From the NCBI RefSeq assembly GCF_900111745.1, contig NZ_FOIJ01000021.1, positions 1 through 64,000 on the forward strand: a stretch of DNA of 64,000 nt. Reading direction: 5' to 3'. Below are positions 52,391 through 60,557 of this stretch, one piece after another. Origin of the DNA: Stigmatella erecta. GTDB taxonomy: Bacteria; Myxococcota; Myxococcia; Myxococcales; Myxococcaceae. The translations under genes were made by a program, and so were the position numbers. The notes below the pieces were generated by a model, which was given only the letters and a program-made list of their open reading frames with translations, was not told the origin of the DNA and made no database searches. The first letter of the stretch is position 1; each line of letters begins with the position of its first letter.

Positions 52391-53624
52391 CACCCTCGTG
52401 TCGTGGATTCAGGGAGACCTCTCGCCCAGCGCCCGCATCTGGACGGCGCTGGCGCCAGCGATGCTGGCGAGCGCCTACTTCATCGGCGGCCTGCTGGTGT
52501 TCTCCATCCGTTGCCTCTTCAAGGGCGTGCCCCAGGACGAGGAGACGCTCAAGCGCGGCAGCACCGTGCTGGTGGGCATGTTCCTGCGGCACTACTTCTT
52601 CTGGATCATCCAGCCTCTGTGGGCGGTGGTGTACCGCTCGGGGCTGCCGGCCAACGCGCTGTCCATGCTCTCGGGCCTGCTGGGGGTGTCCTCCGGCGTG
52701 GCGGTGGCCGCGGGGCGCTTCGCGCTGGGCGGCTGGCTGTTCCTCGCGGCCGGCATCCTGGACGTGATGGACGGGCGCATCGCCCGGCTGCGCAAGGAGG
52801 CCAACCCCGCCGGCGCCGCGCTGGACTCGGTGCTGGACCGGTACGTGGACTCGGCCATGCTCATGGGCCTGGCCTGGTACTACCGGGACACGTGGGTGCT
52901 GCTGCCCGTGCTGATGGCGCTGCTGGGCACCTCGCTCGTGCCGTACGTGCGCGCCCGTGGGGAAGGCCTGGGCATCAACATCCGCGGCGGGGCCATGCAG
53001 CGGCTGGAGCGGGTGCTCTTCCTGGGCGCCGGCGTGGCGCTCTCGCCCATCTTCGAGGCCATCTGGTTCCCGGAGCAGAAGCACCCCATCCACTGGCTGG
53101 CGGTCATCGGCATGGTGTTCGTGGCGGTGATGAGCAACGTGACGGCGCTCTCGCGCTTCCGCGCGCTCGTCAACGCGCTGGCGCCGCCGCCGGTCACCCC
53201 GCGCAAGCGCTCGGGCCTGTCCCTGTTCGGCTTCAACGCCGCGGCGGGCGCCATCGCCACGGCGGTGGACTTCGGCGCGGTGCTGGGCATGGTGGAGGGG
53301 CTGAAGTTCTCCCCCGTGGCGGCCACGGCGCTGGGCTGCGTGCTGGGCGGGGTGGTGAACTACACCCTCAACCGGCTGATTACCTTCCGGAGCCGGGGCG
53401 CGGTGGCCCCGCAGGTGGCGCGGTACACGCTGGTGAGTGCCACCAGCGCGATGTTGAACGCGGGGGGCGTGGCGCTGCTCACGCTGCACCCGCAGCTGGC
53501 GTATACCCTGGGATGGTGGCTGGCACGCGGGGCGGTGTATTTCGCGTGGAATCTCCCCCTTCAGCGGGACTACGTCTTCAATGACCCGCCGGAGGCGCTC
53601 ATGGAGCGCCCGCATGCGGCATGA
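52383..53624 (+). CDS. CDP-alcohol phosphatidyltransferase fused to a GtrA-like domain
   Basis: This 413-residue membrane protein has the CDP-alcohol phosphotransferase motif exactly spaced: D127-VM-D130-G-RI-A-R, then G144, D148 and D152. A C-terminal GtrA-like four-helix domain (about 280-400; NYTLNRLITFRSRG) follows. The likely reaction is CDP-diacylglycerol plus inositol phosphate giving phosphatidylinositol phosphate. GtrA domains usually flip polyprenyl-linked sugars, so the fusion may move a lipid intermediate. GTG 52383 is chosen because GGAGGA lies seven bases upstream. It overlaps the next gene by 11 bp. Confidence 0.87.
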   Translation: MFDTLVSWIQGDLSPSARIWTALAPAMLASAYFIGGLLVFSIRCLFKGVPQDEETLKRGSTVLVGMFLRHYFFWIIQPLWAVVYRSGLPANALSMLSGLLGVSSGVAVAAGRFALGGWLFLAAGILDVMDGRIARLRKEANPAGAALDSVLDRYVDSAMLMGLAWYYRDTWVLLPVLMALLGTSLVPYVRARGEGLGINIRGGAMQRLERVLFLGAGVALSPIFEAIWFPEQKHPIHWLAVIGMVFVAVMSNVTALSRFRALVNALAPPPVTPRKRSGLSLFGFNAAAGAIATAVDFGAVLGMVEGLKFSPVAATALGCVLGGVVNYTLNRLITFRSRGAVAPQVARYTLVSATSAMLNAGGVALLTLHPQLAYTLGWWLARGAVYFAWNLPLQRDYVFNDPPEALMERPHAA

Positions 53625-54597
53625 GAGAGTGTCCCGGCTGTCCCTCCTGGCCCTCCTGACGCTGCCCCTGCTGGCGGCGGCGGGACCTGTGCTGGAGCCC
53701 CTGCCCTCCTCGAGTGACAACTACGGGGAGAGCTTCAGCTTCATGACGGACCTGGAGGATGGGACGTTCCTCTCGGCGCAGTTCTCGGTGACGAACATTG
53801 GCCCGGGCAGCCGCCACGGCATCTGCCGGGCCACCGTCGTGCGCCCGGGCAAGAAGACGTGGGCCCCCTCCACCCGCGTGGGGGGCGACGACTGGGGCTA
53901 CGACAAGGACACCAACACGCTCAAGGTGGGCGTGTGCACGCTGCACTCCGGCAACGGCACGCACCTGACGCTGCCGCTGGACGGGGGGCTCATCCGCATC
54001 GTGTTCGACGAGCCGCTCGCGCCCCGCACGCCGCCGGGCGCCGAGGTGGTGATGGGCAACGGGCGCTGGCGCCACCAGGTGCTCCTGTCCTCCAGCCCGG
54101 TGAAGGTGACGCTGCAGCTGCCCGGCGCCCCGGCGCCCCTGGTGCTCTCCGGTGGCGGCTACGGCGACCACTCGCACTCCACGGTGGTGCCGGCGAAGCT
54201 GGCGCGCAGCTGGGTGCGCTTCCGCTCGCTGCGCGGCGGGGAGACGGTGCTGCTCCTGGGCCGCGAGGGGTTTGGCGGCGAGTTCGGCCCCATGTACCAG
54301 TGGAGCGAGGGCGCGGAGCCCCAGCCGATGGATCGCTTCGTGCTGCACCGCCTGGACGAGGGCAAGTCCAAGGCCGCCCGGTGGACGGCGGAGGTGAACG
54401 CCGGCGGGGAGACGTGGACGCTGCGCTCCACCTCGCTGCTGATCCGCAACGCGCCCGTGCAGGACCTGGGGCTGCTGGGCAGCCTGGTGAAGTCCGTGGT
54501 GGGCTCGCCGGTGACGTACGTCATGCGGGCGGTGCTGGAGCGCCCGGGGCAGCCGCCCCTGGAGGGGCTGATGGAAGTGACGCAGGATGAGAGCTGA
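53614..54597 (+). CDS. Secreted AttH/lipocalin-like protein
   Basis: The 327-residue protein has a signal peptide (LSLLALLTLPLLAAAG) and a beta-rich body (DLEDGTFLSAQFSVTNIG, HSHSTVVPAKLARSWVRF) resembling lipocalin-like AttH-type proteins. It may carry or bind lipid in the periplasm. It starts within the end of the CDP-alcohol transferase gene (11-bp overlap), which ties it to the inositol-lipid pathway. Family assignment is tentative. Confidence 0.65.
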   Translation: MRHERVSRLSLLALLTLPLLAAAGPVLEPLPSSSDNYGESFSFMTDLEDGTFLSAQFSVTNIGPGSRHGICRATVVRPGKKTWAPSTRVGGDDWGYDKDTNTLKVGVCTLHSGNGTHLTLPLDGGLIRIVFDEPLAPRTPPGAEVVMGNGRWRHQVLLSSSPVKVTLQLPGAPAPLVLSGGGYGDHSHSTVVPAKLARSWVRFRSLRGGETVLLLGREGFGGEFGPMYQWSEGAEPQPMDRFVLHRLDEGKSKAARWTAEVNAGGETWTLRSTSLLIRNAPVQDLGLLGSLVKSVVGSPVTYVMRAVLERPGQPPLEGLMEVTQDES

Positions 54598-54618
54598 GCG
54601 GACCGGGGGGCTGAACCC

Positions 54619-55209
54619 GTGAGCGTGTCGTTGTTGAGGGACGTGCACCACGTGCCGGGGGTGCGCGGCTGGGTGCGCAAGCAGGTGCTCCGCTCGGTGG
54701 CGCGCGTGGTGGAGTGGACCACGAAGCTGCCCGGGCAGGGGCTGAACATCTCCCAGGTGGAGGACTGGCTGTGGGTGGGCGGCTCGGTGTCGCGCGCGCA
54801 GTACGGGGCGCTGGCGGCCCGGGGCATCACCGCGGTCATCGACTTGCGCGCCGAGCGCAGTGACGACGAGGCGGCGCTGGCGGCCCTCGGCATCGAGCTG
54901 TTGCGCCTGCCCGTGGTGGACCGCTACCCGCCGTCGGTGGCGCAGCTCCGGCAGGGCGTGGAGTGGGCCCTGCCCCGGGTGGCGGCCGGCGGGCGGCTCT
55001 ATGCCCACTGCGAGCACGGCGTGGGCCGGGGCCCCCTCATGGGGCTGGCGGTGATGGTGGCGCGGGGCTGGGAGGCGCACGAGGCCTACCGCCAGCTGCG
55101 CAAGGCGCGCTGGCAGTCGACGCTGAACGACCGGCAGCTGGAGGGGCTCGCGGACTTCACCAGCGCGTGGACATCCCCCCCGGAGCCAGCCCGGGCCCGC
55201 CTGGGGTAG
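54619..55209 (+). CDS. Dual-specificity phosphatase, probable phosphatidylinositol-phosphate phosphatase
   Basis: The 196-residue protein has the cysteine phosphatase loop H-C131-E-H-G-V-G-R137-G and the upstream strand AVIDLRAERSDDE. Bacterial inositol-lipid operons use a PTP-type phosphatase to turn phosphatidylinositol phosphate into phosphatidylinositol, and this gene sits in the matching position (21 bp after the secreted protein). An alternative is phosphatidylglycerophosphate phosphatase. Confidence 0.8.
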   Translation: MSVSLLRDVHHVPGVRGWVRKQVLRSVARVVEWTTKLPGQGLNISQVEDWLWVGGSVSRAQYGALAARGITAVIDLRAERSDDEAALAALGIELLRLPVVDRYPPSVAQLRQGVEWALPRVAAGGRLYAHCEHGVGRGPLMGLAVMVARGWEAHEAYRQLRKARWQSTLNDRQLEGLADFTSAWTSPPEPARARLG

Positions 55210-55235
55210 AATGCCCCTTCGCGGTCAGGAGCGGC

Positions 55236-55787
55236 ATGAACATCCCCACGGCCATTTCCCAGGGCAAGCCCACCCTCTTGGGCTTCTCGACCCCCCGGCG
55301 CTTCAACCCCGTCTCGTGGCTGGTCCGGCGCTTCACCGGCAGCGAGTGCAGCCACTGCTTCTTCCTGTACTGGGACGACGACTTCAAGTGCGACATGGTG
55401 CTGGAGTCGCACGAGCTGGGCTTCCGGCTCATCACCTGGCCGCGCTTCGTGGCCAATAACCGCATCGTCGCGCTCATCGAGCCCACACACGTGCTGGAGC
55501 AGGGCTTCCTCAAGCTGGGCGCGTGGGTGGGCAGCGCCTACGACTTCCAGGGGCTGTTCGGCCAGTCGCTCGTGCAGCTGGGGCGCTGGCTGAAGCGCAA
55601 GTGGCGCAACCCCTCCCAGTCCTCCCAGGCCATGTTCTGCAGCGAGTCCATCGTCCGCTGCATGCAGTGGGCGGAGCACCCGGAGGCCGCCACGTTCTCC
55701 CCCAAGGAGACGACGCCGCAGGACCTGCTCGCCTTCTACCGGGAATCTCCCCGGGGCAAGGCGCTGGACATCCAACTCTGGGCCTGA
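55236..55787 (+). CDS. YiiX/NlpC-P60-like permuted papain-fold protein
   Basis: The 183-residue protein has AMFCSESIVRCMQWA, a likely catalytic Cys region, and an N-terminal GSECSHCFFLYWDDD with a candidate His, the order seen in circularly permuted papain-like (YiiX) hydrolases. These cleave amide or lipid ester bonds. It follows AGGAGC and lies 26 bp after the phosphatase. Its place in the lipid pathway is unclear; a lipid-acyl hydrolase is one possibility. Confidence 0.65.
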   Translation: MNIPTAISQGKPTLLGFSTPRRFNPVSWLVRRFTGSECSHCFFLYWDDDFKCDMVLESHELGFRLITWPRFVANNRIVALIEPTHVLEQGFLKLGAWVGSAYDFQGLFGQSLVQLGRWLKRKWRNPSQSSQAMFCSESIVRCMQWAEHPEAATFSPKETTPQDLLAFYRESPRGKALDIQLWA

Positions 55788-55827
55788 GCGGCCCCCTTCT
55801 CTTCCCCCCACCCCAAGGATTCACCCC

Positions 55828-56337
55828 ATGAACTCGACGGAACTCCGCGCCCTCCAGGCCCCCCTCAAGGACAAGTACCGCGCCGAACCGGCCGCGGCGG
55901 TCGTCACCCTCAAGGCGCAGGGCACGCTCGACAGCCAGTCCATCGCCTGCAAGGTGGAGACGGGCCGGGCGCTCGCGGCCGCGGGGCTGCACCCGGCCAC
56001 GGGCGGCTCGGGCCTCGAGCTGTGCTCGGGAGACATGCTCCTGGAGGCGCTCGTGGCGTGCGCGGGGGTGACGCTCAAGGCCGTCTCCACCGCGCTGGAG
56101 ATTCCGCTGCGCCAGGGCACGGTGCGGGCCGAGGGGGACCTCGACTTCCGGGGCACGCTGGGCGTGGACAAGACGGCGCCGGTGGGCTTCAAGGCCATCC
56201 GGCTCTCGTTCGAGCTCGACACCGACGCGCCCCAGGAGAAGATCGACCAGCTCCTGAAGCTCACCGAGCGCTACTGCGTCGTGTTCCAGACCCTGAACCA
56301 CCGCCCGGAGCTCAGCGCCGAGGTCCGCAAGCGCTGA
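55828..56337 (+). CDS. OsmC/Ohr-family protein
   Basis: The 169-residue protein has the OsmC fold, with the Cys-containing helix DMLLEALVACAGVTLKAVS and the second Cys in LLKLTERYCVV. OsmC-like enzymes reduce organic hydroperoxides with paired cysteines. The two cysteines are at expected positions. Confidence 0.87.
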   Translation: MNSTELRALQAPLKDKYRAEPAAAVVTLKAQGTLDSQSIACKVETGRALAAAGLHPATGGSGLELCSGDMLLEALVACAGVTLKAVSTALEIPLRQGTVRAEGDLDFRGTLGVDKTAPVGFKAIRLSFELDTDAPQEKIDQLLKLTERYCVVFQTLNHRPELSAEVRKR

Positions 56338-56357
56338 GCGGCAGGCCCGGGGCTCAG
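56334..56357. terminator. Hairpin spanning both stops of convergent genes
   Basis: CTGAGC (56334-56339) pairs with GCTCAG (56352-56357) around a 12-base GC-rich loop, covering the OsmC stop and the alpha-amylase stop. No T-run is present. Confidence 0.35.
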
Positions 56358-58978
56358 GGCACCGTCAGCACGGGCGTGCTGTCCAGCACGATCGGATCCA
56401 CGGCGCCATCTCCGCCCCCGAACTTCCACTGCTCGGTGCCCGGCACGAGCGGCCGGTAGCCCCCGTCATAGTCCCAGGTGGTGGCGTACACCTTCACGCC
56501 GCTCAGGCTGCTCTGCCCCGCGAACAGCTCGCCCGGCAGGGTGAAGAAGACGGTGCCCGAGGCCGCGTCCACCTCCAGGGTGGCGGCCGGGGACACGGGG
56601 GAGCCCTCGCTCGTGGCCGAGGCCCCGTCCGTGGAGAAGAGCGCGTTGGACCAGCCGTGGGCGCGGAGCCGGTAGTCCCAGTTCATCCCCGCGGGCAGCG
56701 TGCTGTTCTGCTGCGGCATCACCGTGAGGCCCTCGCGGCCGGGCACATCGATGAAGACGGTGAAGGCCACATGGTCGAACCCGTTCTGCGGGTTCCACTC
56801 CGTGGTGATGCGCGGCATCTGGAAGGCGAGCTTCAGGACGGTGCCCGAGCCCAGCAGCGTCACCCGCCGGAAGTCGCCCTGGTGGTTGCTGCCCCAGGAG
56901 AGATCGGACGGGTAGCGGTAGCGGCCCTCGGGGCCGGTGTCATCGTTGGCGGGATCCTCGTGGGTCAGCAGCGGCGCGAAGGTGCGGGACACCCGGAAGG
57001 TGAGCGTCTCGGAGAGCACCCCGGCGGCCTCGGACCACGCCACCAGGGAGTGCTCGACGGTGGGGTCCACCATGCTGGCCACGCGGATGAGGGTGCGCCA
57101 GGTGCCATCCGGCCCCACCGTCACCTCGCTCGCGGAGCCCAGCGCCCCGTCCACCACCACCCGGAGCGAGGACAGGCCCACCGCCGTGCCGGACAGCTCG
57201 AAGTCCTGGGACACCGTGCCGCCGCTGGCGGTGTTCAAGGTGATGCGGGCGCTCGCCGGGGGCACGGGCGTCCCCTGGCCGCTGGGGCGGAAGACACGCA
57301 CCGCGCGCGCGGGCAGCTTCAAGGACAGGCGGCCCTGGGAGCCCACCGTGGCCTCCGTGCCACCGTTCACGCTCGCCAGCAGCGCCAGCCTGGAGCCCTC
57401 GGGCAGGCCCGTCTCCAGGTTGTCGAGCAGCGTCTCCTCGTCCGAGGTGTTGAAGAGGACGAAGGCCACGTCCCCCTCCCCTTCCATCTTGTAGGCGAAC
57501 ACGCCGCCGCGGACGCCGTTCTGCCGCAGCACCGTGGGCTCGCCCCGGCGGAAGACGGCGTGCGCCTTGCGCAGGGCGGTCAGCTCCTGGATGAACGTGT
57601 AGAGCGGGGCGGTGGTGTCGAAGCGGTCCCGGCCGCCTGACTCGAAGCCCGCCTGGAACATGGCGCTCCGGCGGCCGGTGAAGTCCTGCTCGGTGCCGTA
57701 ATAAATGACCGGGATGCCCGGCACCGTCATCATGAAGACGAGCGCCTGCCGGAGGGCCGCCTCCGAGCCCCCCGCCCGGAAGCGGTCCACGTCGTGGTTG
57801 TCCAGGAACGTGGGCATCAGGTGCGGCCGGGAGAACACCTCCCGGGCGTTCATCAGGCGGTGCGCCAGCTCCGAGGTGGGGTGCCCCCGGGCGAAGACAT
57901 CCCCCGCGGTGCGGTACAGCGGAAACTGGAGCATGCCCGGCAGCAGCGCCTCGCCCGTCACCGGGTCGTCCATGTACGAGGCCACCTTGCGCGACAGCGT
58001 GTCCTCGAAGGGCTTGTCGCTGGCGAAGCCCTCGCCGAAGGCCAGGAAGCCCTCCTTGCCCAGGCCCCGGGCCGTTTCCAGCACGCCGGGGTGCGCGGGG
58101 TCCTTCGAGAAGAGGAAGTCCTTGAAGAGGTCCGGGGGCACATAGAAGACGGTGTCCACGCGGAAGCCGTCCACCCCCGCCTCGCGGATCCAGAAGTTGT
58201 AGCTGTCCTTGAGGGCCGCCGTCACCGCGGGGTTCGAGGTGTTGAGGTCATCGAGATCCGACAGCTGCCAGTTCAGCTCCTGCTCGGGGTTCTGGTAGTC
58301 GAGGATGCTCGGCGTCCAGTGGAAGATGCCCGCCTGCCGGTGCGCGGGGTTCGTCGGGTCCCACTGGTCGAAGGGCGCCTGCGAGGGGCCACACGCGGGC
58401 TTCGCCCCGGTGTTGAGCTGAACGTGCCGCTCCACGTGGTCTGCCTCGTACGCCACGTAGCGGAAGCAGTTGGCCATGTGGTTGAGCACGATGTCCTGCA
58501 CCAGGTACATGCCGCGCCCGTGGAGCGCGCGGGACAGGCTCCGGTAGTCCTCCAGGGTACCCAGGTGGGCATCCACCTCCCTGAAGTTCCGGGCCCAGTA
58601 GCCGTGGTAGCCGCCGTAGTGGACGAGCGGATCCCACCACTGGTTGGCCACGGGCGGCGTCACCCACACGGCGGTGGCGCCCAGCCCCTGGATGTAGTCG
58701 AGCCGGGAGACAATCCCCGCCAGGTCGCCGCCGCTGTAGCGGGCCTCCTCCTGGGGCCCGTACTCGCCCGCGCCCTGGTCGTCGTTGCCCGGGTTGCCGT
58801 TGGCGAACCGGTCCGTCATGACGAAGTAGAGGATCTGATCCCGCCAGTCCGGCGAGGGGACGTGCAGCAGGTCCGCGGGAGGGGGCGGAGGCGCGGGCGG
58901 CTCCTCCTTGGACTTGCAGCCCAGGGCGGTGGAAGCGCCGCAGAGCAGCGCCAGGAACTTCGCGGAAGAGGAACGCAT
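56354..58978 (-). CDS. Lipoprotein alpha-amylase (GH13)
   Basis: The 874-residue protein has a lipoprotein signal (LLCGASTALGC) and a Pro-rich spacer. The GH13 barrel has DIVLNHMAN, GFRVDTVFYVP (nucleophile Asp), the acid Glu in FGEGFA and FLDNHDVDRF. C-terminal beta domains (about 540-874) include a region resembling glucodextranase C-like domains (HEDPANDDTGPEGRYRYPSD). It likely degrades starch-like polymers at the cell surface. It is 17 bp downstream of the membrane kinase on the same strand. Confidence 0.92.
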   Translation of the reverse strand: MRSSSAKFLALLCGASTALGCKSKEEPPAPPPPPADLLHVPSPDWRDQILYFVMTDRFANGNPGNDDQGAGEYGPQEEARYSGGDLAGIVSRLDYIQGLGATAVWVTPPVANQWWDPLVHYGGYHGYWARNFREVDAHLGTLEDYRSLSRALHGRGMYLVQDIVLNHMANCFRYVAYEADHVERHVQLNTGAKPACGPSQAPFDQWDPTNPAHRQAGIFHWTPSILDYQNPEQELNWQLSDLDDLNTSNPAVTAALKDSYNFWIREAGVDGFRVDTVFYVPPDLFKDFLFSKDPAHPGVLETARGLGKEGFLAFGEGFASDKPFEDTLSRKVASYMDDPVTGEALLPGMLQFPLYRTAGDVFARGHPTSELAHRLMNAREVFSRPHLMPTFLDNHDVDRFRAGGSEAALRQALVFMMTVPGIPVIYYGTEQDFTGRRSAMFQAGFESGGRDRFDTTAPLYTFIQELTALRKAHAVFRRGEPTVLRQNGVRGGVFAYKMEGEGDVAFVLFNTSDEETLLDNLETGLPEGSRLALLASVNGGTEATVGSQGRLSLKLPARAVRVFRPSGQGTPVPPASARITLNTASGGTVSQDFELSGTAVGLSSLRVVVDGALGSASEVTVGPDGTWRTLIRVASMVDPTVEHSLVAWSEAAGVLSETLTFRVSRTFAPLLTHEDPANDDTGPEGRYRYPSDLSWGSNHQGDFRRVTLLGSGTVLKLAFQMPRITTEWNPQNGFDHVAFTVFIDVPGREGLTVMPQQNSTLPAGMNWDYRLRAHGWSNALFSTDGASATSEGSPVSPAATLEVDAASGTVFFTLPGELFAGQSSLSGVKVYATTWDYDGGYRPLVPGTEQWKFGGGDGAVDPIVLDSTPVLTVP

Positions 58979-58995
58979 GGGGCCTTCAGGGACGG

Positions 58996-60474
58996 TTAGG
59001 GATGCTCGGACGTGGGAGACCGCTGGGCCGGAAAGGACGGCAGGTAACAGGCGCCCTTCCAGTCATAAGCATCTTCTTTACAGGGCTGGTTGGCGTCTCG
59101 CAGGGCGTACCAACACCCGCCCCGGATCTCGACCTCGCCGTTGCGGTTGCACGGCGGCTTGCGCTGTCCCACGAAGGGGCGCTCGGGGATCGGCAGCCCG
59201 AACCCCGGGCTCAGGCGGGTGCTCTCCATGGGCGCGGTGAAGGCCACTGGCATCACCGCCGCGCTGTCCCCCATCGCCGTCACCCCCCCATCCCGGCTGT
59301 CCCCATCCCACGCCTCCCGCCCCCCCTCCTCGGCCCGGAGCCCCCCCGCCTGGAGCACCAGCACGAGCAGCCCCCCCGCCACCGCCACCCCCAGGCTGGC
59401 CGCCCCCAGCCCCTCCAACGCGGAGGGCCACCTGCGCCGCGGAGGGCCCTTGCCGGTCTCGGCCGGCGGCGGCACGGGGGCGGCGCGGTGGACCTCCCAC
59501 GCCCGGCCCTCCTCCCGCTTCGCCCACCCGGGCACCTCCGAGGCCCGCACCTCCAGCGCCTGGTCCGCGCCGGGCCCCGCCCGCTGCGCCGCCTCCGCCA
59601 ACGCCAGCGCCGCCTCGCGCGCGCTGCCCTTGAAGCGCTCCATCGCCGACACCGCGCACAGCTGCAGCACCAGCGCGTCCAGCTCCGGGCTCACCCGGGG
59701 GTTGAGCGCGCTCGGGGGCCGGGGGCCGGGGCCCTCCTGCGCCCACACCTCCGCGCCCGCCTCCTCCGGCTCGGTGGGCGGCGGGTACTCGCCCGTCACC
59801 ATGCGGTAGGCGGTGATGCCCAGCGCGAACAGGTCATCGCAGGCACTGGCCGCGTACCGGGCGGTGGGGTGGCGCCAGAACAGCTCCTGGAAGGCCCAGG
59901 CCTCCGGGCTGCGGTAGGCGGAGGTTCCCGGCGGCAGCACCTGCCAGGTCAGCGTCGCCGCGCCCCGGAAGTCCCCCGCCCCGAAGTCCATCAGGTACGG
60001 GTGGCCGTCCGGGCCCTGCACCAGGATGTTGTCGCCCTTCACGTCCCGGTGCACGCCGCCCGCCTCGTGCGTGGCCTCCAGCGCCTGGGCCACCCGCGCC
60101 AGCACGCGCAGGGCCTGCCGGGAGGAGGCCTGGTGGCTCGCGGTCCACTCGTAGAGCGGCACCCCCTCCACCCACTGCATCACCAGGTAGGGGAACACCC
60201 CGCGGCGGTGCTGCCACAGCCCCTGCCCGTGGAGCACCGGCACGTAGGCCGAGCGGATGCGCCGCAGGAGCGACGCCTCGCGCTCGAAGCGCTCATCCCC
60301 CACGTGCAGCGCCAGCTTCAGCGCGTACAGCCCCGCCTCGCCCTCGCGCTGCACCCGGTACACCGTGCCGGAGGTGCCTCGGCCCCTCCAGCCCGTCACC
60401 CGCCAGGGGCCCACCTTCGTCCCGATGGGCAGCGAGGCGGGATCCGGCTCCAGCACCGGCAGCGTCGTGTTCAT
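58996..60474 (-). CDS. Membrane Ser/Thr protein kinase with four-cysteine C-terminal module
   Basis: The 492-residue kinase has K53 (ALKLALHVGDERFERE), HRD at 142-144 (GGVHRDVKGDNILV), DFG at 163-165 (LMDFGAGD), a membrane helix at about 362-384, and an outside tail. The tail ends in PPC, IRGGCW, QPC and WKGACY (cysteines near 442, 454, 465 and 476). It resembles the kinase at 11173-12456 over its whole length, including spacing of the cysteine module. A GTG six codons upstream is an alternative start. Confidence 0.9.
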   Translation of the reverse strand: MNTTLPVLEPDPASLPIGTKVGPWRVTGWRGRGTSGTVYRVQREGEAGLYALKLALHVGDERFEREASLLRRIRSAYVPVLHGQGLWQHRRGVFPYLVMQWVEGVPLYEWTASHQASSRQALRVLARVAQALEATHEAGGVHRDVKGDNILVQGPDGHPYLMDFGAGDFRGAATLTWQVLPPGTSAYRSPEAWAFQELFWRHPTARYAASACDDLFALGITAYRMVTGEYPPPTEPEEAGAEVWAQEGPGPRPPSALNPRVSPELDALVLQLCAVSAMERFKGSAREAALALAEAAQRAGPGADQALEVRASEVPGWAKREEGRAWEVHRAAPVPPPAETGKGPPRRRWPSALEGLGAASLGVAVAGGLLVLVLQAGGLRAEEGGREAWDGDSRDGGVTAMGDSAAVMPVAFTAPMESTRLSPGFGLPIPERPFVGQRKPPCNRNGEVEIRGGCWYALRDANQPCKEDAYDWKGACYLPSFPAQRSPTSEHP

Positions 60475-60557
60475 GGGCAACCCTCTGCCCACAACCCTAC
60501 TCCATGGGTGGATGTGCTTGCACCCAGCCCATCAAGTCCCTTTCAGGACGCCGGCCG

